Below, in pieces: positions 9,818 through 17,067 of a DNA stretch of 55,917 nt. This stretch comes from Polaromonas sp. C04 (GTDB lineage Bacteria > Pseudomonadota > Gammaproteobacteria > Burkholderiales > Burkholderiaceae_C). The position numbers were made by a program, and so were the translations under genes. Below the pieces are notes generated by a model. The model searched no databases and was not told the origin of the DNA. It worked only from the letters and a program-made list of their open reading frames with translations. Position 1 is the first letter of the stretch. Every line of letters begins with the position of its first letter. The stretch spans positions 1-55,917 of the forward strand of contig NZ_MUNS01000038.1 in assembly GCF_002002705.1 (NCBI RefSeq), written 5' to 3'.

Positions 9818-10291
9818 TCACTTCCTCTGTACCCACATCGCATGCACCCCGCCCACAGCAGGCATATCAAGTTTCCCGAACAGCTTGCCCGTATAAGCTT
9901 CGTTTGCCCCAAACCGGTTGGCCATTGAGATCTCCCCCACTTCGCGGTTCCCGGCCCAGCGTTTGAATCCCGCCATCATTTTCATGGCCGCGGGCGTTCC
10001 CCGTTTGGTGGGCAGCACATACAGATAGTCGATCTGCGCCATGAAGTCATTGGCAAAGGAATACTGGTGAGCGGTTGCGAGCAATAGCCCGCACAGTGGC
10101 GCATCCGACGCTGCGTCTTGCGTGGCCACGATCACGCAATACTGCTTGTTGGGGATAGCATTCTCCAGGTATGTCCACACCCGGCTGGCGCTGAACACCA
10201 TCCAGGCGTAACGGCTTTGCACGTGCATCTGGCGGCCCAATTCAATGAGCGCGGGAATGTCGCCCGGCTGGGCAAACCGGACCTCGCTCAT
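9818..10291 (-). CDS. GNAT-family N-acetyltransferase
   Basis: A 157-residue protein with the N-terminal GNAT pattern VRFAQPGDIPALIELGRQMH and a central beta-strand followed by an acetyl-CoA-loop-like stretch (DYLYVLPTKRGTPAAMKMM, residues 88-106). The family moves an acetyl group from acetyl-CoA to an amine; the substrate cannot be told. The start codon overlaps the stop of the DUF6817 gene as ATGA, so the two are translationally coupled. It is not a HlyC-type toxin acyltransferase, which has a different fold signature. Acetylation of a product of the neighbouring 2OG oxygenase or of the RTX protein is speculation. Confidence 0.7.
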   Translation of the reverse strand: MSEVRFAQPGDIPALIELGRQMHVQSRYAWMVFSASRVWTYLENAIPNKQYCVIVATQDAASDAPLCGLLLATAHQYSFANDFMAQIDYLYVLPTKRGTPAAMKMMAGFKRWAGNREVGEISMANRFGANEAYTGKLFGKLDMPAVGGVHAMWVQRK

Positions 10292-10899
10292 GCATTGACC
10301 TCCTGCTCTGCGAGTTGGCGGGCCCAGCCTTCACGCAGGGCAGCGGTGGCGGAGGCGCTCAAGGCGCCCGGTCGATCGATCGCCGTGCAATAGAGCTCGC
10401 GCAAAGCGCTGCCCCAACTGCCCTGCTCGATCAGATTCGCCGTTTCGATTTCCGCCAAGGCCTGGATTTGCTGGGAGGTGGCGCACAGTGGCGCCCGGGT
10501 CAACCCAGCCCGGTCGCACCGGGCCGCCAATTCGGCGTCCGCTTGGCCCTTGCGCAGAGCCTGCAAGATGGCCCCTGGCCGGTCGATCGCGCAGAAGAGC
10601 CAGGCCAGCGCCTCGGCTTCCCGGCCGATCGCCGCCTGCAACTCGGGCCTTTGGTCTGGTGCCAAGCTCTGGCGCTGGAACGCATTGGTGCCATAGATGC
10701 TGTGGAATAGCCCCGCCAGACAGACTGCAGTTGGCTGGCGCCAATCCTCCAGCAGGCTGTAAGTGCCCAGCAGATGATCGAACAGGGTCCGCCCGCTGTG
10801 GGCGGCCTGCAGGGCGCCGCTGCGCTGAAGCAGATGCATGACCGGATCCGGCAGCGACGCCTTGCGAGCGTAGGCAAGGTAAGCTTGACACAGCTGCAT
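10288..10899 (-). CDS. DUF6817-like HD-type metal-binding protein
   Basis: A 203-residue protein whose first 75 residues carry an HD-like metal site: H34 (AAHSGR), D41-H42 (LFDHLLGTY) and H66 (AGLFHSIYGT). This matches my memory of the DUF6817 family, which is predicted to be HD-like and has no established reaction. The ATG overlaps the oxygenase stop as TGATG and its own stop overlaps the GNAT start, so the three form a tight operon. A hydrolase or oxygenase acting on a small molecule is plausible; the sequence does not say which. Confidence 0.6.
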   Translation of the reverse strand: MQLCQAYLAYARKASLPDPVMHLLQRSGALQAAHSGRTLFDHLLGTYSLLEDWRQPTAVCLAGLFHSIYGTNAFQRQSLAPDQRPELQAAIGREAEALAWLFCAIDRPGAILQALRKGQADAELAARCDRAGLTRAPLCATSQQIQALAEIETANLIEQGSWGSALRELYCTAIDRPGALSASATAALREGWARQLAEQEVNA

Positions 10900-11522
10900 C
10901 AGTGCTGCTCCCCATCCGCGTTGCTTGCACTGCCTGCCAGTTGTGTCTTGATCACCAGAGACACCCGCAGCTCGTTGCAGTCGCGCCCCGGTGCCCGCGC
11001 GCAGTGCGGGATGGCGCCGTGGAAGGTGACGGCGCGCCCCGGGCGCGGGAACACGCTGGTCAATATGTCGCTCTCGTCACGGTTGTAGAACACGGTGTCG
11101 CCGGCCCAGTTCTGATGCCACACGGGATGGGCGTAGTACACGGTGGAGAAGTAGTTCTCGGTGTCTTTGTTGTCCTGGTGCACGTAGCCTTCCACGCCAA
11201 AGGTATGGCTGTTCAGGTAGGCCCGGACCGGCTCATGGCCTTTGAGCGGACCGTGCTGCAGCAGCTTGAACAGGGCGTAAGCGGCAGAAAATTGCTGGTT
11301 GGCGGCCAGTTCCGCCTCGCAGTTGGCGCGGCTGTTGCCGTCGCCGCCGGCAATGTGGGCATGCCAGTAGCAGTAGCGGTCACGCCGGTTGTTGGAGCGC
11401 CAGCCGTATTTCCAGATGGGCTGGCGCGCTAGCTCCGACACGGCCTGCTGCAAAGGCAGCGGCGCGAAGTCGTCGGTCACGAGCAGTTGACCTAGATGGG
11501 TCGGGAAGGCTTTGATTTGCAT
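10899..11522 (-). CDS. 2-oxoglutarate/Fe(II)-dependent oxygenase (prolyl hydroxylase-like)
   Basis: A 207-residue protein with the facial triad of the prolyl-4-hydroxylase-like family. H115 and D117 lie in YVHQDN, the distal histidine is H173 in IPHCARAP, and R186 in ELRVSLV is placed to bind the 2-oxoglutarate carboxylate. The family hydroxylates or otherwise oxidises proteins or small molecules with O2. It follows the lipoprotein gene after 29 bases and is coupled to the DUF6817 gene. The whole protein is little more than the catalytic core, as in bacterial 2OG enzymes of unknown target. Confidence 0.75.
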   Translation of the reverse strand: MQIKAFPTHLGQLLVTDDFAPLPLQQAVSELARQPIWKYGWRSNNRRDRYCYWHAHIAGGDGNSRANCEAELAANQQFSAAYALFKLLQHGPLKGHEPVRAYLNSHTFGVEGYVHQDNKDTENYFSTVYYAHPVWHQNWAGDTVFYNRDESDILTSVFPRPGRAVTFHGAIPHCARAPGRDCNELRVSLVIKTQLAGSASNADGEQH

Positions 11523-11551
11523 GAGATGCGAATGGCCCGGGAGCGCCGTAG

Positions 11552-12625
11552 TCAGAACGTGATAGCGCCGTCGAGGCTGCTGGAAGCCGCCTTGTTCAGC
11601 CGAATCTGGAAGTTTTGGGTGTAGTTCGTGGTGGTCGTGCCGGAGACGGTGACCTTGTAGGCGCTGCCGCCCAGCACGGTACCGTCCTTGATCAATTGGC
11701 CGGCATAGACGTTGCCGTTCAGCTCGTAGTAGGTGCGGTACGCGTTGGTCGTGACATTGGGCCGGGGGCTGGCTGCCACGTAGGTGGTGATGCCATTGAT
11801 GCTAGAAACGCCACCATTGGACAGCGTATACGTGACCGCATCAGCGCTTGAAACAATGCCGCCGGCCGTCATGAGCGCGGCAATGGTGGCCCCCGTGGCC
11901 ACGGGACTCGGGCTGGTGCCATACGTCGTGGCGGCGTAGTCTGTCACTTCATAGGTATCGCCGATGCTGGTGGCGGTGTATTCCACATAGGCCGCACCCG
12001 CTGCCCAGCTGGCCGTGCCGCTCAGCAGCGTCGGATTGAAGAACAGCGCGTTGAAATAGTGCGCAAGATCGGCCGGCGCTGCGTTCACCAGGCCAGTCAA
12101 CGGCACGTTGGTAAAGCCCGTGCGCAGTTGACTTTGAACGGTGGTCACGCCATCGGCGGCCAGCGAGTCGACCCTGATGCCGGCCCCCTGGTAACTGACG
12201 GTGTCCGTGGGTGGATTGGCGGCGGCAATGATTTGTCCGTTCAGCAGATACCGGGTCGTTGCCGTATTGGCGGGCAACGCCAAGGTGTTGGAGACCGAGG
12301 CCCAAGCTGAGTTCTGGACTTTCTGCGGGCCGCTGGTGAGCGGGGAATTGGTTAAACCGGCACTCGATGTCAGCAGGTAGTTAGTGCCGCTCACGGGAGT
12401 GCCTGCATTGGGCAAGAGCCAAGTGTGCCCATAGGAAGCGCTGGGCGACAAATTCAAGCTTTCGTAGATGGCTTGATCGGCGCTGAGTTGGGGGGCCGCG
12501 GAGGGGCTGCCACTGCCTCCACCTTGCGGCGCCACGCCTGCTGAATCGCCGCCGCCGCAGGCGGCCAGGATGCCCACGAAACTTGCCAGTACGATCTTGC
12601 CCAGGTTGCGGAGAAAAGAGCGCAT
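11552..12625 (-). CDS. Secreted lipoprotein of unknown function
   Basis: About 357 residues from the ATG at 12625, preceded by AAGGA at good spacing. A signal peptide ends in a lipobox (GILAAC, then GGGDSAG), so the protein should be lipidated and sit in the outer membrane. The mature part is rich in Thr, Ser, Ala and Gly with many predicted beta-strands and aromatic residues (TYEVTDYAATTYG), typical of surface beta-proteins. I do not recognise the family. It is the first gene of the minus-strand run to the RTX gene, and a lux-box-like dyad lies 79 bases before its start. Confidence 0.72.
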   Translation of the reverse strand: MRSFLRNLGKIVLASFVGILAACGGGDSAGVAPQGGGSGSPSAAPQLSADQAIYESLNLSPSASYGHTWLLPNAGTPVSGTNYLLTSSAGLTNSPLTSGPQKVQNSAWASVSNTLALPANTATTRYLLNGQIIAAANPPTDTVSYQGAGIRVDSLAADGVTTVQSQLRTGFTNVPLTGLVNAAPADLAHYFNALFFNPTLLSGTASWAAGAAYVEYTATSIGDTYEVTDYAATTYGTSPSPVATGATIAALMTAGGIVSSADAVTYTLSNGGVSSINGITTYVAASPRPNVTTNAYRTYYELNGNVYAGQLIKDGTVLGGSAYKVTVSGTTTTNYTQNFQIRLNKAASSSLDGAITF

Positions 12626-12703
12626 GAAATTCCTTGTCGTTGAATGGCTCGTTGTTCGAGGCAATTAAAGTCTCGCCCGTTTCTCTCAAGTTACACAGTT
12701 CGA

Positions 12704-12723
12704 CCCTGTCGGATACGACAGGT
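12704..12723 (-). promoter_or_regulatory. lux-box-like LuxR binding site
   Basis: A perfect dyad, CCTGTCG-GATA-CGACAGG, occupies 12705-12722. It satisfies the CTG-N10-CAG pattern of LuxR/CepR sites, and by my count matches the Vibrio fischeri lux box at 15 of 20 positions. It lies between the luxR-type gene and the lipoprotein gene. I see no convincing -10 box at the ideal distance. A short intrinsic terminator for a plus transcript is the alternative, but only three T residues follow. Confidence 0.5.
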
Positions 12724-12881
12724 TTGGCGAAAAAAAGTCGGGCAAAAGTACAAAAAATGAGAAAAAGGCCACACCCGGCGCGTGTTGCATTGGCCAGAAA
12801 GTTCACAAATGGAACCCGGATTTGGAGGGCTTGATCGTGCAGCGGTATCCGCTCGGCACTCCCTCCTGCGACGGCGGTCCG

Positions 12882-13559
12882 CTAAATGATGCCCAGCATC
12901 TGTGCGCGGCGCGCGGCTGCAATCGTGTTGGGGGCGCCAAGCTTTGCAATCACGTGCGACAGGTGCATTCGCACGCTTCTCTCGGTACAGCCCAGCTTCT
13001 TCGCTGTCTGGACGGCGGTCAAACCATCGAAGGCGGCCTGGAGACAGTCGACTTCCCTGGGGGTAAGGATGGCACGTTCGGCCAAAAGAGCCGTCTTGAG
13101 TTGATCCCACATCGACATCAGCGCCCACAGGGCGACGCCGAGCTGTTCGCTCTCGAACCCGTCTGCCATGCTGAACAGGAGGCATTCGATGGCCACGCCC
13201 ATAGGGAACCGGATCCGGATCAACGAGTTGTAGCCATTCTTCAGCATCCACTTGGGCCAGCCCAGCATGGCCAGCTGCGGATCGCTCCTGCGATGCCACT
13301 GAACCGGCGGCGGCAATTCGTTTTGGCGCTCCAAGGGCTCATCCATGCGCCCGTCGAAGCTGCCGAGCTGGGCATGAAGGCCGGCCGGATAGGCGGCAAC
13401 CACGGTTTTGGATGGTGAGTGGACATCCGTCGCCACGATGGCCGCCGACGCGATGCGCGACGCCCGCAGACCGGCCACGAGCGTGCCGAGCAGGGCCGAT
13501 GCGCCCGGCTCTGCCGCCGGCGATGTCGGCTCCCTGCACGGCGCGAGTCTCTGGCTCAT
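12882..13559 (-). CDS. LuxR-family transcriptional regulator (possible LuxR solo)
   Basis: About 225 residues from the ATG at 13559, with GAGAG 6 bases upstream. The C-terminal 60 residues form a LuxR helix-turn-helix: LTPREVDCLQ opens it, TERSVRMHLSHVIAKL is the recognition part and GII ends it, close to quorum-sensing regulators. The N-terminal 160 residues match the autoinducer-binding domain only loosely, and I could not place the conserved Trp/Tyr/Asp ligand set. No luxI-type synthase is present here. It follows the receiver-domain gene by 18 bases, so the two are probably cotranscribed. The dyad downstream is a candidate target. Confidence 0.75.
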   Translation of the reverse strand: MSQRLAPCREPTSPAAEPGASALLGTLVAGLRASRIASAAIVATDVHSPSKTVVAAYPAGLHAQLGSFDGRMDEPLERQNELPPPVQWHRRSDPQLAMLGWPKWMLKNGYNSLIRIRFPMGVAIECLLFSMADGFESEQLGVALWALMSMWDQLKTALLAERAILTPREVDCLQAAFDGLTAVQTAKKLGCTERSVRMHLSHVIAKLGAPNTIAAARRAQMLGII

Positions 13560-13577
13560 TTGCAACTCTCGCGTCTC

Positions 13578-14696
13578 TTATTTCAGTCGCGCACCGGCAT
13601 TCTCGATGCGCCAACTCCGGTGCTGGGCAGGCGCCAATGCATCAGGCAGCGCATCCAGTGCAAAGACGGCGGCGCCGAGATACGGTGCAGCGCACAATTG
13701 CTGCAGAGGTTCGATGCGAGGCTCATGGCCGGGGAGTTGGGACGCGACTTCGACGTCCACCGCGGCTTTCCTGTCCCGCACCAGGTCGATCTCTTCGCGA
13801 TTCCAGCCGGATTCCGTCAGTATCTCGACCAATCCTCGAAGCGATGGCTCGTCCTCCAACTGGATCCACAGCACCGAACCGTTTTTGTCGACGGCGATCA
13901 GACCGAGCGGGCGGCCCAGAAAAACATATTCCACGACACCCAGCTTCTCGATGAAGCGCGTCAGCGCGGGCTCCAATTGGCGATCTTCCAGCAAGGACTG
14001 GGTTTGCGGCGGGATGGCGGCGGCAAGCACAGCGCCGCGCTCCGCGGCCGACCGCAGCATTTGTGAATCCACATTGACGATTAGCTTCTCAAGCGGATTT
14101 GATGCCTGCTTGGGCATGTACAGTTCGATAGCGCCTTCATTGAACGCGCCGACAGCAACCTCGGTGTCTGCGGACCCGGTCAGCAAAATGCGGCGCAACC
14201 CGCTTATCGCATGTTTGGCGCAGAACGCAGTGCCTGCCTCGTCGGGCATCGCGTAGTCGCACCCAAGGACACCTGCGATGAAGAACCGGGACGGATCATG
14301 CAGATATCGAAGCGCGAGTACGACGGATTTCTCTCCGTCAGCAGCAATCCCGGCCAGGCCGCTCCGCTCCCGGGCCAGATGAGCCAAGGATGCCTGAAGA
14401 TCGTTGGCCGCTTCTACACCCGCACTGTAGAGCGAAGCCGCAAAACGCTCCGGGATCGCGATCGACAACATCTGCAAATAGCGGACGTCGTCATCGAGGA
14501 AGACCACTCGCGTGGTGGTTCGTAGAAGTGGAAACAATGGAGGCAGTGCCCGAACGATTCTTTTGTCTCCCGCGCGATGCATGCGGCGGGCCGGGCGATG
14601 ATTCTGGCACATGGTCACGTCAGCGCGCTGGCCGTTCGGATTCATGCCGATGCCGGTTTGGCGCCGGCACGATTTCGCGCAGGCCGTGCGTACCAA
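13578..14696 (-). CDS. Receiver-domain response regulator with unrecognised output domain
   Basis: Up to 372 residues; the true start may be a later ATG because the first 60 residues are poor in structure. A CheY-like receiver is visible: acidic DDD at 68-70 (VVFLDDD), phospho-acceptor D147 in GCDYAMPDEAG, T173 in ILLTGSAD and K196 in YMPKQAS. The remaining 170 residues include VEYVFLGRPLGLIAVDKNG and match no output domain I know: no HTH, GGDEF, EAL or HD-GYP motif. No histidine kinase gene is in the window. It probably works with the LuxR regulator encoded next to it, which would supply the DNA-binding part. This pairing is inference. Confidence 0.72.
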   Translation of the reverse strand: MVRTACAKSCRRQTGIGMNPNGQRADVTMCQNHRPARRMHRAGDKRIVRALPPLFPLLRTTTRVVFLDDDVRYLQMLSIAIPERFAASLYSAGVEAANDLQASLAHLARERSGLAGIAADGEKSVVLALRYLHDPSRFFIAGVLGCDYAMPDEAGTAFCAKHAISGLRRILLTGSADTEVAVGAFNEGAIELYMPKQASNPLEKLIVNVDSQMLRSAAERGAVLAAAIPPQTQSLLEDRQLEPALTRFIEKLGVVEYVFLGRPLGLIAVDKNGSVLWIQLEDEPSLRGLVEILTESGWNREEIDLVRDRKAAVDVEVASQLPGHEPRIEPLQQLCAAPYLGAAVFALDALPDALAPAQHRSWRIENAGARLK

Positions 14697-14937
14697 AGCT
14701 CATGAGACCTCCCTGCATCAAGTTGTTATTCGACAATGCAATCTTGCGTTGCATCTTGTTCCAATATGTTACGTCGCCGCGAAGCGCCATGGCCGGCCCA
14801 GATTCGTCGCGCAGGCCTTCGCGGACGCGGCGCGGGGCCTGCAAAAGCCGGCAGCGGCCCGGGCAGGCGGCGCTCAAGCCGTTGATTTTGAAGCCTTTTT
14901 TCTTATCACTGCGGCTCTGGCGCAGGGATTTGTAAAG
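14697..14937. other. AT-rich spacer upstream of the response regulator
   Basis: There is no supported gene here. The stretch 14710-14780 is AT-rich and holds the dyad ATGCAA-N7-TTGCAT at 14736-14754, a possible operator for the minus-strand regulator operon. The rest is GC-rich sequence running into the broken toxin gene. Confidence 0.35.
14736..14754 (-). promoter_or_regulatory. Inverted repeat ATGCAA-N7-TTGCAT
   Basis: A perfect 6-bp dyad with a 7-base spacer inside the AT-rich spacer, about 40 bases upstream of the longest response-regulator frame. It could bind a dimeric regulator, but arms this short can occur by chance. Confidence 0.3.
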
Positions 14938-15075
14938 CTATGCAAAGATGCTATGTGGGGTGCGGACTAGCAGGCTCATGGCGGCCATGAATGCCTGAAG
15001 TGGCACCGAACCCGAGCGCAATACCGCACCCCCCAAGGGGCTGGTATCGATGACGACCCGCAGTGGGTCGGTCAC
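14938..15075 (-). pseudogene. Truncated PIN-domain toxin (VapC-like remnant)
   Basis: The frame begins with GTG at 15075, overlapping the antitoxin stop codon as GTGA, and reads VTDPLRVVIDTSPLGG then AVLRSGSVPLQAFMAAMS before stopping at 45 residues. This matches the start of PIN-family toxins, which usually run to about 140 residues. The first catalytic Asp (VIDTS) is present; the other acidic residues would lie in the missing part. The overlap with a Phd-type antitoxin is the normal operon layout. After residue 38 the similarity ends abruptly, which suggests a deletion or recombination junction near base 14960. Confidence 0.62.
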
Positions 15076-15347
15076 CGCGCAGCTTTCACCAGTCGCACGA
15101 CATCCGCATCGCCCAATCGACGCGCCGCAGGCGTGAGCGTGGCATCGGCTTTGGCAAAGTAGGCCTCGAACGCCTTCACGGTGGTGCCTCGCTGGCGCCG
15201 GGCATCCTGCAAATCCTGCATGTCCCGCGGCGACACGATGAACGCGGCGGTGCGCCCATGCCGGGTAATGGCGACCGGCTCGCGCTGCACGGTATCGAGC
15301 AACTGGCCAAACCGGTTTTGCGCTTCTACGGAGGTGAGGGTGATCAT
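15072..15347 (-). CDS. Phd/YefM-family antitoxin
   Basis: A 91-residue protein with the Phd/YefM N-terminal DNA-binding pattern: SVEAQNRFGQLLDTVQREPV followed by AITRHGRTAAFIVSPRDM. AAGGA precedes the ATG at a normal distance. Such antitoxins repress their own operon and neutralise the partner through the C-terminal tail. The partner gene is reduced to a stub, so this is now an orphan or could serve another toxin. A TATAAC hexamer on the minus strand at 15378-15383 may be its -10 box. Confidence 0.82.
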   Translation of the reverse strand: MITLTSVEAQNRFGQLLDTVQREPVAITRHGRTAAFIVSPRDMQDLQDARRQRGTTVKAFEAYFAKADATLTPAARRLGDADVVRLVKAAR

Positions 15348-15511
15348 GGCGGGTTCCTTGAGCTGGCTAGCCTGTACGTTATAGCCAAGGTGGACATTTT
15401 TAATAAGGAACTGCAGAGGATAGCCTCGGCCACCGCGACGGCCATCATCCGGCGGTTGCCCGCGTGATCGTCGGCGCGTGTATTCTTCAGCCCAAGCATG
15501 GAGAAAGCCCG

Positions 15512-15934
15512 ATGATCGACATCCAGGAAATTGACCACATCGTCCTGCGCGTCATTGATCTGGACGCCATGCTCCATTTCTACGGCACGGTGCTGGGCTG
15601 CCCCATCGAGCGGCGCCAGGATGATATCGGCCTGGTGCAGTTGCGTGCTGGACGATCGCTGGTGGATCTGGTGCCGGTCGACGGGCCGCTGGGCCGCGCG
15701 GGCGGTGCGGCGCCGGGGTTTGAAGGCCGCAACCTCGATCACTTCTGCCTGCGCGTCGATCCGTTCGATGAAGCCGCGATCCGGGCGCACCTGACGGCCG
15801 CGGGCGTCGCCGTGGGGCCGGTCGAGTCGCGCAATGGTGCCGAAGGACAAGGGCCTTCGATCTACATCGCCGACCCGCAGGGCAACACCGTCGAATTGAA
15901 AGGGCCGCCCTGGCCCGCTGGAGACAGCCCATGA
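15512..15934 (+). CDS. VOC-family (glyoxalase/bleomycin-resistance fold) protein
   Basis: A 140-residue protein of vicinal-oxygen-chelate type with two beta-alpha-beta-beta-beta modules. Metal ligands expected for the fold are visible: H9 (IDHIVLRV), H77 (LDHFCLRV) and E128 (GNTVELKG). The ATG at 15512 is chosen because GGAG lies about 8 bases upstream; an earlier ATG would add 16 unsupported residues. Its stop overlaps the next gene as ATGA. The substrate is unknown. The pairing with a DOPA-dioxygenase-like gene hints at small aromatic or aldehyde chemistry. Confidence 0.82.
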   Translation: MIDIQEIDHIVLRVIDLDAMLHFYGTVLGCPIERRQDDIGLVQLRAGRSLVDLVPVDGPLGRAGGAAPGFEGRNLDHFCLRVDPFDEAAIRAHLTAAGVAVGPVESRNGAEGQGPSIYIADPQGNTVELKGPPWPAGDSP

Positions 15935-16281
15935 TTGCACGCCCCCAAAACCTCTACGCGCACTACCACGCCCATGTCTACTTCGGGCCGGATACGGTGG
16001 CGCAGGCGCGCCAACTCTGCCAGCAGGCGGGCGAGCAGTTCAACGTGCGCGTGGGCCGTGTCCATGAAAAGCTCGTGGGGCCGCACCCGCACTGGAGCTG
16101 CCAGATCGCGTTCGACGGCGCGCAGTTCGAGCCCTTCATCGCCTGGCTGGAGCAGAACCGCGACGGCCTGGATGTGCTGGTGCACGGCCTGACGGGCGAT
16201 GATCTGGCGGACCACACGCTGCACGCATCGTGGCTGGGCGAGCCCTCGAAGCTGAATCTGGCGATGTTCGGGGGCACGTGA
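15931..16281 (+). CDS. DOPA 4,5-dioxygenase-family protein
   Basis: A 116-residue protein matching the small DOPA 4,5-dioxygenase family in length and motifs: YHAHVYF near residue 12 and GPHPHWSCQIAF near residue 50 supply the conserved histidines, and VLVHGLTGDDLADHTLHA follows. The fungal and plant members cleave the ring of L-DOPA; bacterial members are mostly uncharacterised. It is translationally coupled to the VOC gene by a four-base overlap. Confidence 0.82.
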   Translation: MIARPQNLYAHYHAHVYFGPDTVAQARQLCQQAGEQFNVRVGRVHEKLVGPHPHWSCQIAFDGAQFEPFIAWLEQNRDGLDVLVHGLTGDDLADHTLHASWLGEPSKLNLAMFGGT

Positions 16282-16467
16282 CAAGCACCGTGCGCCGCAG
16301 AGGCGGTACATGATCACTATGCTATTCATAGCGCATAATCAGCACCCCATAAGGGCTACAGGCCGAAAAAGCTTAAATTTCAGGGTTTCATGCGAAAGGG
16401 TTCTGCCCATAGGCAGGCTGCCAGAAATCGGTCTACCATGGCCTTCAGTCCTCTTCAGGAGCCTCGC

Positions 16468-16881
16468 ATGAACACTCCCCATTCGACCCCGGCCACCACA
16501 CCCGGCGTGGTCAGCATCAAGAGTGCCCACACGTTCGCAGACACGCTGGAGCGACTGCAGGCCACGTTCAAAGCGCATGGCCTCAAGGTGTTCGCGACCA
16601 TCGATCACCAGGCCGAGGCCGCTGCCGTGGGTTTGACGATGCCGCCCACCGTGCTGCTGATTTTTGGCAACGCGAAAGCCGGCACGCCACTGATGCTGGC
16701 GCATCCGCTGGCCGCGCTCGATCTGCCGCTCAAGGCGCTGGTGTCGGAAGCGGTGCCTGGCAGCGTGATGGTGAGCTTCAACACGCCGCAGTACCTGGTG
16801 GAGCGCCACGCGCTGCCGCATGAGCTGGTGGTCAATCTGGCGCCGGCCGGCCGCCTGATCACGCAGGCGCTGGGTCACTGA
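16468..16881 (+). CDS. DUF302-domain protein
   Basis: A 137-residue protein from the ATG at 16468, which is preceded by AGGAG at good spacing. The DUF302 pattern is clear: SAHTFADTLERLQATFKAHG, then KVFATIDHQAEA, then LLIFGNAKAGTPLM. The family is widespread, sometimes periplasmic; no reaction is established. No signal peptide is evident, so this copy is probably cytosolic. It stands alone, with 186 bases of upstream spacer containing GCTAT-TC-ATAGC at 16321-16332 and a hairpin terminator just after the stop. Confidence 0.82.
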   Translation: MNTPHSTPATTPGVVSIKSAHTFADTLERLQATFKAHGLKVFATIDHQAEAAAVGLTMPPTVLLIFGNAKAGTPLMLAHPLAALDLPLKALVSEAVPGSVMVSFNTPQYLVERHALPHELVVNLAPAGRLITQALGH

Positions 16882-16899
16882 GGCGGCGCGGGCGCGGCG

Positions 16900-16920
16900 G
16901 CCCTGGCTGTCAGGGCTTTT
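16900..16920 (+). terminator. Intrinsic terminator after the DUF302 gene
   Basis: The hairpin GCCCTG-GCTGT-CAGGGC is followed directly by TTTT on the plus strand. It begins 19 bases after the DUF302 stop and overlaps the convergent cydX stop codon. Confidence 0.6.
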
Positions 16921-17032
16921 CGAGCTGCTCCCGGCGCGTCTCCTCGTCATCCATCAGTTCGTACCACATGGCGTTGAGTACGGCAAAGGCGGCCGCGAGG
17001 GGCAGCCCGAGAATCCACGAGAAGTACCACAT
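16910..17032 (-). CDS. cydX: Cytochrome bd oxidase small subunit CydX
   Basis: A 40-residue single-pass membrane peptide starting MWYFSWILGLPLAAAF and ending in an acidic tail (ELMDDEETRREQ). The MWYFSWILG start is the CydX hallmark; the subunit stabilises the haem groups of the CydAB complex. AGGGG lies 7 bases before the ATG. It begins 35 bases after cydB, the usual place. Its stop codon lies within the hairpin of the convergent DUF302 terminator. Confidence 0.88.
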   Translation of the reverse strand: MWYFSWILGLPLAAAFAVLNAMWYELMDDEETRREQLEKP

Positions 17033-17067
17033 CACAAGCCCCTGGTTTTTTTGAATGGAAGGGCGCG

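Noticed and set aside
9576-9836. 86-codon GTG frame between the GNAT gene and the small membrane gene
   Set aside because: It starts inside the GNAT stop region, has no ribosome binding site and overlaps the better-supported membrane protein.
9818-10291. The acetyltransferase as a HlyC-type activator of the RTX protein
   Set aside because: The sequence has GNAT motifs, not the HlyC/TlyC acyltransferase pattern, and the RTX protein has no recognisable pore-forming region.
14620-14877. Minus-strand frame containing MQRKIALSNNNLMQGG, considered as a signal peptide or pheromone gene
   Set aside because: It overlaps the response-regulator start, has no clear ribosome binding site and no processing motif.
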